A stretch of DNA of 64,000 nucleotides, taken from NCBI RefSeq assembly GCF_001668575.1, contig NZ_LZMD01000046.1, positions 62,001-126,000 of the forward strand, written 5' to 3'. Position 1 is the first letter of the stretch. Each line of letters opens with the position of its first letter. Of the stretch, positions 44,395-52,606 are shown in pieces. A program made the translations under genes and the position numbers. This stretch comes from Mycobacterium sp. 1164985.4. Its GTDB lineage: Bacteria > Actinomycetota > Actinomycetes > Mycobacteriales > Mycobacteriaceae. The notes beneath the pieces are model-generated. The model was not told where the DNA came from and searched no databases. It saw only the letters and a program-made list of their open reading frames with translations.

Positions 44395-45548
44395 GACTGC
44401 GTTTGTTCAGCCTTCTCTTTCTCTTCGGCCTGGCGCTTGAGGTTCTCCTCGACCTCGACATGCCACTTCTCGTTCGCCGCCGTGGTGTCGACCTCGATCT
44501 CGAAGCGGTCCGTCATATCGGGGGTGATGTCCGCGACGTCGACGTAGAACTGCTGATACCACCGGCGCATCTGGTAAACCGCGCCGTCCTCCTCGACGAG
44601 CAGCGGATTGTCGATGCGGGTCTTGTGCTTCCAGATCTCCACATCCTGCAGGAAGCCCTTGCTGACTCCCTCGGTGAACGTGTTGGCCAGCTTCTCGGTC
44701 ATCTCCTCGTCCAGCCCCTTGGGCTTTTCGACGATGACGCCCCACTGCAGCATGAACGAGTTCTGGGTGACCGGGTAGTGGCAGTTGATCAGGATCGACT
44801 CGGCCTTGTAGCCGCCGTAGTTGTTGTGCAGCCAGTTGATCATGAAGGACGGGCCGAAATAGGACGCCTCCGAATCGAGGTGCGCCTCACCGTAGGTGGT
44901 GCCCATGTCGCTGATGTCGGGCCGACCGACGTTGTGCAGATACTGCGACGCGATGTGGCCCTCGAAGACGTTCTTGAAGTACGTCGGCAAGCCGTAGTGG
45001 ATGTAGAAGAAGTGCGCCATGTCGGTGACGTTGTCGATGATCTCCCGGCAGTTGGCGTTCTCGATCAGGATCGAGTTCCACTTCCAATCGGTCCACTCGT
45101 CGCTCTCGACCTCCGGGATCTCGGGAATCCGGACCTCGGGCTGTGGCGGATTGCCTTCGTGGTCGTGCCAGACGAACAACAGCCCGCCGCGAACGTCGGT
45201 CTCCCAGGCGCGGGTGCGGGCCAGCCGCGGCGTGCGTTTGGCGTAGGGCACCAGCTTGCACTTGCCGTCGCCGCCCCAGCGCCAGTCATGGAACGGGCAC
45301 GCCACTTCGTCGCCCTTGATCGTGCCCTGGGCGAGGTTGCCACCCATGTGGCGGCAGTAGCCGTCGAGGACCTTCACGTCGCCGTGCGAGTCGGCGAAGA
45401 CCACGAGCATGGTGCCGAAGATCTCGATGCCGTGCGGCTTGCCGTCCAGGTAGTTCTTCACCGGGCCCAGGCAGTGCCATCCCCGGGCATACCGGTCGGG
45501 CAGGGCGCCGGTGTCGATCTCACGAATTCCCGCGCTGTCGGTAGTCAC
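44391..45548 (-). CDS. kshA: 3-ketosteroid 9alpha-hydroxylase oxygenase KshA
   Basis: A 385-residue Rieske non-heme iron oxygenase that hydroxylates 3-ketosteroids at C9, after which ring B opens spontaneously with the Delta1 bond made by KstD. The Rieske ligands are C65, H67, C84 and H87 (CRHMGG and CPFHDW); the mononuclear iron site is in DNVTDMAHFFYIHYG. It corresponds to M. tuberculosis KshA (Rv3526). GTG 45548 is preceded by GGGAGG. The KstR box lies 29 bp upstream. The reductase KshB is not in this window. Confidence 0.95.
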   Translation of the reverse strand: MTTDSAGIREIDTGALPDRYARGWHCLGPVKNYLDGKPHGIEIFGTMLVVFADSHGDVKVLDGYCRHMGGNLAQGTIKGDEVACPFHDWRWGGDGKCKLVPYAKRTPRLARTRAWETDVRGGLLFVWHDHEGNPPQPEVRIPEIPEVESDEWTDWKWNSILIENANCREIIDNVTDMAHFFYIHYGLPTYFKNVFEGHIASQYLHNVGRPDISDMGTTYGEAHLDSEASYFGPSFMINWLHNNYGGYKAESILINCHYPVTQNSFMLQWGVIVEKPKGLDEEMTEKLANTFTEGVSKGFLQDVEIWKHKTRIDNPLLVEEDGAVYQMRRWYQQFYVDVADITPDMTDRFEIEVDTTAANEKWHVEVEENLKRQAEEKEKAEQTQS

Positions 45549-45577
45549 GGTGGGCCTCCCGGTTCTGTGTCTCTAAC

Positions 45578-45591
45578 TAGAACACGTTACA
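45578..45591. promoter_or_regulatory. KstR operator of kshA
   Basis: TAGAACACGTTACA fits the KstR consensus; the minus-strand end reads TTCTAGTTA, resembling the -10 at fadD19 and the Rv3531c-like gene. Confidence 0.88.
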
Positions 45592-45667
45592 GTTTTGTCC
45601 GCTCCACACGCAATCTGTGCAGGTAATCCGCCTCCTCATGAAGCGCTCATCGCGCGCCAACTAGGGG

Positions 45668-45673
45668 TATAAC
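45668..45673 (+). promoter_or_regulatory. -10 element of a leaderless promoter
   Basis: TATAAC ends 6 nt before ATG 45680. Confidence 0.62.
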
Positions 45674-45679
45674 CAAACG

Positions 45680-46210
45680 ATGCCGTTGTACTCCTTCGAG
45701 GGGCGCGCACCGACGATCGATCCGGACGCGTTCATCGCGCCGACGGCCACGCTGGTGGGTGACGTACACGTCGAGGCGGGTGCGTCGGTGTGGTTCAACG
45801 CCGTGCTGCGGGCCGACTTCGCCCCGATCGTGGTGCGTGAGGGCGCCAATGTGCAGGACGGCTGCGTTCTGCACGCCCCGCCGGGCATCCCCGTCGACGT
45901 GGGACCCGGCGCGACGGTCGCGCACGCCTGCGTCGTGCACGGCGCGCACATCGGCGCGGAGGCGGTGCTCGCCAATCACTGCACGGTGCTCGACGGGGCG
46001 GTCATCGGCGCTCGCACCCTGATCGCGGCGCACTCGCTCGTCATCGGTGGCACGAAGATCCCCGACGAAGTTCTGGTGACCGGAGCACCAGCCAGGGTGC
46101 GCGGTCCGATCGCCGGAACCGGCGCGGAGATGTGGGTGAACACCAACCCCGGCGCGTACCAGGAGCTGGCGCGTCGTTACTCGACGGGTCTGCAACGCGT
46201 CGAGGAGTGA
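45680..46210 (+). CDS. Gamma-carbonic-anhydrase-like left-handed beta-helix protein (Rv3525c-like)
   Basis: A 176-residue protein made of hexapeptide repeats (IAPTATLVGDVHVEAGASVWFNAVLRADFAPIVVREGANVQDG etc., shown only in part) that form a left-handed beta-helix. The zinc-binding histidines of the gamma-carbonic anhydrase/PaaY group can be seen in LHAPPG, AHACVVHG and ANHC. PaaY-like members are thioesterases or hydratases. It is leaderless and divergent from kshA; the KstR box lies over 85 bp away, so joint control is uncertain. Confidence 0.85.
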   Translation: MPLYSFEGRAPTIDPDAFIAPTATLVGDVHVEAGASVWFNAVLRADFAPIVVREGANVQDGCVLHAPPGIPVDVGPGATVAHACVVHGAHIGAEAVLANHCTVLDGAVIGARTLIAAHSLVIGGTKIPDEVLVTGAPARVRGPIAGTGAEMWVNTNPGAYQELARRYSTGLQRVEE

Positions 46211-46213
46211 TCG

Positions 46214-46873
46214 CTACCGCTTCGTGAGGCCGGCGCGAAGGGCGACATCCTGCATCTTGCCGATCTTGACCACGAACTCGTCGGTGGTGGCGTCGCCGAG
46301 CGCGCTTTGGAATTCGAGCCGCACCAGCGCCGGGCCCTGGGTGAACAGCAGCATCGTGACCGCCTTGCTGTGGTCGATCGATTGACCGACGGCGATGGTG
46401 CCGTCAGTGCCGACCGGGACCGGTCGGGGTGTCGCGTCGGCGACCACCTGGTCGAGCCTGGGAATGGCCTCGCGCAGCGTCTTGGTCGCGGTCTCGGCGT
46501 CCGGGTAGACCACGATCGTGTTGGAGATCGCGCGGGTGTCGTCCTGATTGACGAACAGGGCGCTCGCCCCGGGCAGACCTCCGGGCGCGGGGTTCGTCGA
46601 CTGGACGGTGAAGGTGTCTTCGTCGTCGCTGAGATCGGACGCCTCGAGCAGCAGGTGGCTGTAGTCCACGGGCTCAGCCGGATCGCCGCTGCGGCTTGTC
46701 GTGGGCGCGGCCGGCGCCGACGTCGTGGACGAGGTCGCGGAAGGGCCTCCGAGGCCTCCGCTCGGGTTGGGCCCGGACGCGTCGTCGCAGCCGGCGGTGA
46801 CGGCGCAGATGACGGCCGCCACCGCCGCCGCGGACAGCGGTTTCGACAGTGTGAGACGGCGGTGTTCAAACAT
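46214..46873 (-). CDS. Putative lipoprotein, unknown function
   Basis: A 219-residue protein with a signal sequence ending in lipobox VTAGC (C about residue 29), a Ser/Thr/Gly/Pro linker (GGPSATSSTTSAPAAPTTSRSGDP) and a domain of about 150 residues (YSHLLLEASDLSDDEDTF, LFVNQDDTRAISNTIVVYPD, VRLEFQSALGDATTDE). It looks like a typical mycobacterial anchored lipoprotein. Start MFEHRR at 46873 chosen because it begins just before the signal helix. It is convergent to the gamma-CA-like gene. Confidence 0.75.
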   Translation of the reverse strand: MFEHRRLTLSKPLSAAAVAAVICAVTAGCDDASGPNPSGGLGGPSATSSTTSAPAAPTTSRSGDPAEPVDYSHLLLEASDLSDDEDTFTVQSTNPAPGGLPGASALFVNQDDTRAISNTIVVYPDAETATKTLREAIPRLDQVVADATPRPVPVGTDGTIAVGQSIDHSKAVTMLLFTQGPALVRLEFQSALGDATTDEFVVKIGKMQDVALRAGLTKR

Positions 46874-46972
46874 GGGATTCGGACTCCGTGTGTGTGCGTA
46901 GAGCTCGTCTTCCGAAGGTACTGAACCGGACGAATGCACTGGACACAGCGCTGTGGCCGATCAGGTGAGCGG

Positions 46973-46978
46973 TAGCGT
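46973..46978 (+). promoter_or_regulatory. -10 element of a leaderless promoter
   Basis: TAGCGT ends 6 nt before ATG 46985. Confidence 0.5.
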
Positions 46979-46984
46979 GGCGCC

Positions 46985-47971
46985 ATGACCATCGGTCGGG
47001 TCGCCGAACTGTGGCGCTATCCAGTGAAGTCGTTGGGCGGCGAACGCGTCGAGCACGTCGATATCGGACCGCGCGGAGTCACCGGCGACCGATTGTGGGC
47101 GGTGCGCGATCTCGAGCGCGACGTGACCGCGTCGGCGCGCCGCCTCCCGGCGCTGCTCAACGCCACCGCGCGGTACGTCGCCCCGCTGCCCGCGGACGCC
47201 GGTCCCGGAAACGTGCCCGAGGTCGCGATCACCTTTCCGGACGGAAGCGAGTTGTCCAGCGGTGACGACGCTGTGCACGCCAAGCTGTCGGAATTGGCGG
47301 GACGTGAGGTGCGCCTGACCGCGCTGCCGCCCGCCGAGGACACCAGCCTGCACCGGCTAAGCAAGCACGAACGCGACAACGCGTCGATCGCCTCGCTGCG
47401 CACCGACTTCGGCGTCGATCAGGGTGAGAAGCTGCCTGATGTCTCGATGTTCCGGATCGCCGACCTCGCGATGTTCGCTCGCTTCTCGACGCCGCCGGGG
47501 ATGTTCGTCGACCTCGCGCCGGTGCACGTGCTGAGTATGACGAGTCTTGCGACGGTCGGCGCCGACGTGGGCGGTGATCCTCTCGACGTACGGCGCTTCC
47601 GGCCGAATGTGCTTCTCGCGCTCGATGATCCGTCCGACGGGCTGCCTGAAGCGCAGTGGACCGGTGGGCATCTCACCCTGGGGGGCGCGGTGCTGGAGGT
47701 GACGATGCCGACGATCCGCTGTGTGGTCCCGAGCCGCGGACAGCCGGGCCTCGAGGTCGACCGCCGCATCACCAAGGCCGTCGCCGCGCGGGCACAGCGC
47801 TGCCTGGGCAGCTACTGCTGGGTGGACACCGCGGGGGCGGTGCGCGTGGGCGACGCGGTCGATCTGCGCGGGGCGGCTGTTCCCAAACGCGTGTTCGGTG
47901 ATGCGGTCAGGCGGGCAAAACGGTTCACGTTGAGCCTCGCCGCCTCGGCCGCGGACCGGCTCGGCCGCTAG
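46985..47971 (+). CDS. MOSC-domain protein
   Basis: A 328-residue protein with an N-terminal beta-barrel (VAELWRYPVKSLGGERVEHVDIG) and a MOSC domain in the C-terminal half. The conserved molybdenum-binding cysteine is likely the one in MPTIRCVVPSRGQ. The domain order is that of mARC-like or YiiM-like molybdenum proteins that reduce N-hydroxylated compounds; the substrate is unknown. The 3' end overlaps the convergent ketosteroid-isomerase-like gene by 4 bp. Confidence 0.83.
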   Translation: MTIGRVAELWRYPVKSLGGERVEHVDIGPRGVTGDRLWAVRDLERDVTASARRLPALLNATARYVAPLPADAGPGNVPEVAITFPDGSELSSGDDAVHAKLSELAGREVRLTALPPAEDTSLHRLSKHERDNASIASLRTDFGVDQGEKLPDVSMFRIADLAMFARFSTPPGMFVDLAPVHVLSMTSLATVGADVGGDPLDVRRFRPNVLLALDDPSDGLPEAQWTGGHLTLGGAVLEVTMPTIRCVVPSRGQPGLEVDRRITKAVAARAQRCLGSYCWVDTAGAVRVGDAVDLRGAAVPKRVFGDAVRRAKRFTLSLAASAADRLGR

Positions 47972-48384
47972 ATCTTTCGTGCGCTCGCGGTGGCGCGGTC
48001 CAGTTCCCAGAAGGCCCTCAGCGCAACGATCTTGCCCTCGTCGTTGACGCGGTAGGTGAACACGCCCTCGGCCGTCACCTCGTAACCGGCGGACCGGATG
48101 ACGATATGGCCGACGTTGGCCTCCTCGTTACCGCACTGGTACGTGGTCTCGAAGTTGAACTGCAACTCGCTGGGCGCGATCGCCATGTCGTAGAACTTCG
48201 CGATGGCTTCCTTGCCGCGATGACCTTTGCCCTCGGGGTCGAAGTGCGACGGCCCGATGGGGTCCTCCACGATCGCGTCGTCGGCGAAGTTGTCCAGCCA
48301 GGCCTGCTTGTCGTGGGCGATCGCCGCCTCGCGGGATCGCTTGCCCGCCAGGTGCACCGGAGCCTCCGGATTGGTGACGGTCAT
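47968..48384 (-). CDS. Ketosteroid-isomerase-like (SnoaL/NTF2) protein
   Basis: A 138-residue NTF2-fold protein with HDKQAWLDNFADDAIVEDPIGPSHFDPEGKGHRGKEAIAKFYD, the helix-strand pattern of the ketosteroid isomerase/SnoaL superfamily; an acidic residue in VEDPIG could be the general base. True KSI would shift the 5-6 double bond to 4-5, but mycobacteria also use HsdD-type enzymes for this. It is the last gene of a leftward run with the LLM oxidoreductase, ltp3, ltp4 and a DUF35 gene, directly in a KstR-linked context. Confidence 0.75.
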   Translation of the reverse strand: MTVTNPEAPVHLAGKRSREAAIAHDKQAWLDNFADDAIVEDPIGPSHFDPEGKGHRGKEAIAKFYDMAIAPSELQFNFETTYQCGNEEANVGHIVIRSAGYEVTAEGVFTYRVNDEGKIVALRAFWELDRATASARKI

Positions 48385-48389
48385 CGGGA

Positions 48390-49277
48390 TCAGTCCTGCC
48401 AGCCCGAGTGGATGTAAGTTTCGGCGAAGCGCTTCATCGCGTCGAGCTTGGGTTGCAGCGGTGCGTCGAAGCCCAGTCCCTCGAACACCCATGGCATCAC
48501 GATGTTGTCGGTGACGCCGGATTCGGCGAGTTCACGGTGGCCGTCGACGCCGAACTTGTCGATGCATACGGCCTGGAACTCGAACGGGTCGTCGGCCCGG
48601 CCGTATTCGGCGAGCAGCGCCTTCAGCTTGGCGATCGTTTCGGCCAGCTGCTCGCCGGTCATCATCGCGCTGGTCCATCCATCGCCGACGCGTGCCGCGC
48701 GCTTGAGAGCGACGTCGGTGTGGCCGCCGACGTAGAACGGGACCGGTTCGGTGGGCGCCGGGCTCATCTGAAGCTTGTCGAAGTCGTAGAACTCGCCGTG
48801 GAACTCCACCATGCCGCCGGCCAGCACGAGTTTGATCACCTCGATCATCTCGTCGACCCTCTTGCCGCGGCGCGCGTACGGCTGGCCACACCACTCGAAC
48901 TCCTCGGGGGCCCAACCGATCCCGACACCGAAACCGAACCGGTTGTTGGTCAGGTTGGCCACCGAGCCGACCTGGCGCGCGAGCAGCAGTGGATTGCGCG
49001 AACCCAGCTTCATCACGTTGGTGTAGAAGCGCAGCGTCGACGTCACCGCACCCATCGCCCCTGCGGCGATCAGCGGATCGACCCAGGGGGTGTTCTCGTC
49101 CCACATCCGCGAGCCGTCCGGCGTGTACGGGTAGTCCGCCGCTTGCTTCTCCATGTAGAAGATGGAGTCCGGCAACGCGATCGAGGTGAAGCCGACCTCC
49201 TCGGCCGTCTTCGCGATCGCGGTCAGCTGGTCGATCTGACACATCGGCACCGCGCAGGTGTACTGCATACGGGACAT
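48390..49277 (-). CDS. LLM-family F420-dependent oxidoreductase
   Basis: A 295-residue luciferase-like TIM barrel (LLM class, TIGR03619-type). It shows LTAIAKTAEEVGFTSIALPDSIF, LANLTNNRFGFGVGIGW (short form of the cofactor-binding strand region), and PVPFYVGGHTDVALKRAARVGDGW. Such enzymes use F420 or FMN. ATG 49277 lies 2 bp from the ltp3 stop; the larger frame is a shadow. Its place between the ketosteroid-isomerase-like gene and ltp3 suggests a steroid-related redox step, which is inference. Confidence 0.82.
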   Translation of the reverse strand: MSRMQYTCAVPMCQIDQLTAIAKTAEEVGFTSIALPDSIFYMEKQAADYPYTPDGSRMWDENTPWVDPLIAAGAMGAVTSTLRFYTNVMKLGSRNPLLLARQVGSVANLTNNRFGFGVGIGWAPEEFEWCGQPYARRGKRVDEMIEVIKLVLAGGMVEFHGEFYDFDKLQMSPAPTEPVPFYVGGHTDVALKRAARVGDGWTSAMMTGEQLAETIAKLKALLAEYGRADDPFEFQAVCIDKFGVDGHRELAESGVTDNIVMPWVFEGLGFDAPLQPKLDAMKRFAETYIHSGWQD

Positions 49278-49279
49278 GG

Positions 49280-50461
49280 TCAGGCCGTCGGCTTGTCGCT
49301 GGAGACCACCCACATCGAGTAGTACTGCGAGCCGCCGCCGTACGCGTGGCCGAGCGCCTTGCGGGCGCCCTCGACCTGGTGGTCGCCGGCCTTGCCCATC
49401 ACCTGGATCGCTGCTTCGGCGAAGCGGATCATGCCGGAGGCACCGATCGGATTCGACGACAGCACGCCGCCGGAAGCGTTGAGCGGAATGCGTCCGCCGA
49501 TCGCCGTCTCGCCCGCCTCGGTCAGCTTCCAGCCTTCTCCTTCCGTCGCGAAACCGAGGTTCTCCAGCCACATCGGCTCGAACCACGAGAACGGCACGTA
49601 GACCTCGGCGACGTCGATCTCGTCGATCGGGCTCTTGATCCCGGCCGCCTTCCACAACGCCGCTGCGGCATCACGGCCCGCCTGCGGATTGACCTGGTCA
49701 CGCCCCGAGTACGCCAGTGGTTCGGTCCGCAGCGCCGTCGCATGAATCCAGGCGACCGGATTGCCTTCGGCGAGACGCTGATCGGCGATCTCCTCGTTGC
49801 CGATCACCAGGGCACAGGCACCGTCCGACGACGGGCACGTCTCGTCGAATCGGATGGGGTCCCACAGCATCTGGGATGACATCACCTTCTCCAGGGTGAT
49901 GTCGGGCTGATGCAGATGCGCCAGCGGGTTCTTGGCGCCGTTGAGCCGGTCCTTGACCGCCACCATCGCACCGATGTGGTTGGGCGCCCCGGAGCGGCGG
50001 ATGTAGGCGCGCACGTGCGGGGCGAAGTACCCACCGGCGCCGGCGCCGACGGGTTTGGTGAACGGCACCGGAATGCTCAAGGCCCACATGGCGTTCGACT
50101 CGGACTGCTTCTCCCATGCCATCGCCAGCACGCGCCGGTACTTACCGGACTGCACCAGGCTGGCGGCCACGACCGCTGTCGACCCGCCGACCGAACCGGC
50201 GGTGTGCACACGGATCAACGGCTTGTTCGTCGCGCCGACGGCGTCGGCCATGAACAGCTCGGGCATCATCACGCCCTCGAAGAAGTCAGGTGCCTTGCCG
50301 ACCACCACCGCGTCGATGTCGTCCATCGTCGCGCCCGCGTCCGCCAGCGCCTTGTCGATGGCCTCGCGCACCAGACCGTTCATCGACACGTCCTGGCGCT
50401 TGGCGACGTACTTCGTCTGACCGGTGCCCAGTACCGCGGCCAGTTGCTTGTTGGATGCCAT
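49280..50461 (-). CDS. ltp3: Lipid-transfer-type aldolase Ltp3
   Basis: A 393-residue thiolase-fold protein lacking the thiolase nucleophile, like Ltp2. Motifs are IRVHTAGSVGGSTAVVAASL, HIGAMVAVKDRLNGAKNPLAHL, and PLNASGGVLSSNPIGASGMIRFAEA. It corresponds to M. tuberculosis Rv3523. Ltp3 and Ltp4 are believed, from work in Rhodococcus, to cleave C24-branched sterol side chains. The start overlaps the ltp4 stop (TGATG). Confidence 0.9.
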   Translation of the reverse strand: MASNKQLAAVLGTGQTKYVAKRQDVSMNGLVREAIDKALADAGATMDDIDAVVVGKAPDFFEGVMMPELFMADAVGATNKPLIRVHTAGSVGGSTAVVAASLVQSGKYRRVLAMAWEKQSESNAMWALSIPVPFTKPVGAGAGGYFAPHVRAYIRRSGAPNHIGAMVAVKDRLNGAKNPLAHLHQPDITLEKVMSSQMLWDPIRFDETCPSSDGACALVIGNEEIADQRLAEGNPVAWIHATALRTEPLAYSGRDQVNPQAGRDAAAALWKAAGIKSPIDEIDVAEVYVPFSWFEPMWLENLGFATEGEGWKLTEAGETAIGGRIPLNASGGVLSSNPIGASGMIRFAEAAIQVMGKAGDHQVEGARKALGHAYGGGSQYYSMWVVSSDKPTA

Positions 50462-51528
50462 CAGTCGCGTCCCTCCAGAACGGCCACCAGATTCTGTTGC
50501 AGCGCAGGCCCGCTCGTCGCGTGGGCAAGGACCCGCTGCGCCGACCGGTCGAAGATGTGTTGTGCAGCGAAGCCGATGCGCTCGAGACCCGCGGAGAACA
50601 TCGGGTTGGCGGACAGCGCCCCGCCCGAGGGGTTCACGTTGGTCTTGTCGCCCAGGCCGATTGCCTCGGTGAGGATCAGCTGCTGGTGGCTGAACGGGGC
50701 ATGGATCTCGGCGAGGTCGATCGATCCGGTGTCACCGCCGGTCGCCGCTTGAGCGGACGCCGCGGTGGACGGCGACGTCGTCAGATCGCGGGCGCCCAGG
50801 ATCGGCGTCTCGATGCGATGCTCGATACCAGTGATCCACGCGGGGTTCTCGCGAAGTTCGCGTGCCCGGTCCCCGGCGGCCAGGACGATCGCCGAAGCGC
50901 CGTCGGTGATCGGCGCGATGTCGTGGCGGCGCAACGGATCGGCGAAGTACGGCCGCTCGAGCAGCTCGTCGATTGACTTGGCCGGTTTCTCGCTGTCGGT
51001 GCGGCCCGCGGCCGTCATCGAGTTCAGCGCCACCTCGGCCATCTGCTCGGCGGTCCACTTACCGCCGTCGAGTCCGAACCGAGCCTGCAGGCCGGCGATC
51101 GACACCGAGTCCGGCCACAGCGGCGCGACACTGTACGGGTCGGTCTGCAGCGCCAACACGCGGCGCAGCACCCCTGCGCTCGACTTGCCGAAGCCGTAAA
51201 CCAGCGCGGTGTCCACCTCGCCGGTGAGAATCTTGATGTACGCCTCGTAGAGCGCCCACGCCGCGTCCATCTCGACGTGCGACTCGTTGATCGGCGGCAC
51301 CGCGCCGATCGAGTCGATCGCGGAGATGAACGAGAACGCGCGTCCCGCAAGGTAATCCGACGAACCCGAGCACCAGAAGCCGATATCGGTCTGCTTCAGC
51401 CCGAGCTCGTCGTAGAGCCGGTGGAAACACGGCATCAGCATCTCGACGCCGTTGGTGGTCCCGTCGGTGCGCCGCACGTGCGGCGCGTGCGCGAAGCCGA
51501 CGACCGCTACCCCGTTTTCCGAAGTCAT
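50461..51528 (-). CDS. ltp4: Lipid-transfer-type aldolase Ltp4
   Basis: A 355-residue thiolase-fold protein related to Ltp3 with GVAVVGFAHAPHVRRTDGT, WCSGSSDYLAGRAFSFISAID, ALVYGFGKSSAGVLRRVLAL and NPSGGALSANPMFSAGLERIGF. It corresponds to M. tuberculosis Rv3522. Together with Ltp3 and the DUF35 protein encoded just upstream it probably forms an aldolase complex analogous to Ltp2-ChsH2. The gap to the upstream gene is 15 bp. Confidence 0.9.
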   Translation of the reverse strand: MTSENGVAVVGFAHAPHVRRTDGTTNGVEMLMPCFHRLYDELGLKQTDIGFWCSGSSDYLAGRAFSFISAIDSIGAVPPINESHVEMDAAWALYEAYIKILTGEVDTALVYGFGKSSAGVLRRVLALQTDPYSVAPLWPDSVSIAGLQARFGLDGGKWTAEQMAEVALNSMTAAGRTDSEKPAKSIDELLERPYFADPLRRHDIAPITDGASAIVLAAGDRARELRENPAWITGIEHRIETPILGARDLTTSPSTAASAQAATGGDTGSIDLAEIHAPFSHQQLILTEAIGLGDKTNVNPSGGALSANPMFSAGLERIGFAAQHIFDRSAQRVLAHATSGPALQQNLVAVLEGRD

Positions 51529-51543
51529 GAAGAATGAGCCCCT

Positions 51544-52548
51544 TTACAGGTGGTGCTTGTAGGAGTCGTAATCGGCGTCGGGCTCACCCGTCGGCCGGAA
51601 GTGGTCGATGTTGTCGATGCCCAGACCCCACTCCTCGCGCGGTTTCCAGATCGCTTCGACGCGCATTCCCATCCGCACCTCGGACGCCTCGATCTCGGTC
51701 ACCAGGTGCAGGAAGGGGATGTCGGCGCCGTCGAGCAACACGTAGGCGGCGACGTACGGCGGTTTGATTCGCTGCCCGGCAAACGGGATGTTGATCACCG
51801 CGAACGTGGTGACGGTGCCCTTGTCCGGCAGCTCGATGAACTCGTCGAGCTCGAGGCCCGTGGCGGGGTCGGCCTCCTTCGGAGGGAAGTACACCTTGCC
51901 GGGCTTGCCGTCACGGCCGCGCTTGGTCCGGGCACCGAGAAGCTTGCCCTCCTCGAGCGCCCGCAGGAACGTGCTTTCGGGAAGCGATGCGGTGTGCTGG
52001 ATCTCGATCGACGACGGTGCCACCTGAACGGTGACCGGATCGCGGTCGTCGGGCCGGCCCTCCGGTTCGGCGTCCTCCCCCAGCGCGAAGTAGGCGATGT
52101 CGGTGATGGCCCCGACCGGTTCGTCGACCCAGTGCGCGTGCACCCGTGCGCCGGTGCTGATCTTCTCCGGGGAGTCGGCGTCGACGGCGTGCAGCAGCGG
52201 GGTGTCGGCGCCGTCGAGTTTGATCAGCGCCCACGCGAACGGCCGGTCCAGCGGCTGTCCTTCCAACGGGGCCGGCTGCCAGGTCCACGAAACCACGGTC
52301 CCGACCGGGGCCACCGGTACGATTTCCGTCAATCGCTCGTAGGTCACGGGATCGAACTCGGCCGGCGGCACGTGCACCCGCCCGTCCGAACCGCGCACTC
52401 CGACGATGCGTCGCTCGCGCAGGGCGGTAAAGAACTGGGACAGGAGTGGTCCGACTGAACGGGTGTAGTCGAATGAGAGCTTCAGCGGCGCTGAGAGCGG
52501 CGGCTCATGCGGATCGATCTGCACCGGGCTGCTTTGGCTGGTGGTCAC
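51544..52548 (-). CDS. Tandem DUF35 OB-fold protein (Rv3521-like)
   Basis: A 334-residue protein made of two DUF35-type OB-fold halves. The first half has RIVGVRGSDGRVHVPPAEFDP and the second KLLGARTKRGRDG then KVYFPPKEADP at matching positions, followed in each by LLDGAD or KLDGAD. The zinc cysteines typical of acyl-CoA-binding DUF35 proteins are missing in both. DUF35 domains serve as partners of thiolase-like aldolases; this one likely serves Ltp3/Ltp4. The GTG at 52548 was chosen because the longer frame (to 52584) would put the KstR box inside the gene. Confidence 0.83.
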   Translation of the reverse strand: MTTSQSSPVQIDPHEPPLSAPLKLSFDYTRSVGPLLSQFFTALRERRIVGVRGSDGRVHVPPAEFDPVTYERLTEIVPVAPVGTVVSWTWQPAPLEGQPLDRPFAWALIKLDGADTPLLHAVDADSPEKISTGARVHAHWVDEPVGAITDIAYFALGEDAEPEGRPDDRDPVTVQVAPSSIEIQHTASLPESTFLRALEEGKLLGARTKRGRDGKPGKVYFPPKEADPATGLELDEFIELPDKGTVTTFAVINIPFAGQRIKPPYVAAYVLLDGADIPFLHLVTEIEASEVRMGMRVEAIWKPREEWGLGIDNIDHFRPTGEPDADYDSYKHHL

Positions 52549-52557
52549 GGCATCGAG

Positions 52558-52571
52558 TAGAACAGGTTCTA
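52558..52571. promoter_or_regulatory. KstR operator between the DUF35 and Rv3520c-like genes
   Basis: TAGAACAGGTTCTA fits the consensus with near-perfect symmetry and lies between divergent genes, so it can control both the ltp3/ltp4 operon and the rightward operon. Confidence 0.88.
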
Positions 52572-52606
52572 AGAATGGTTTCAAGACACCGTTATGAGGT
52601 CTGCGA

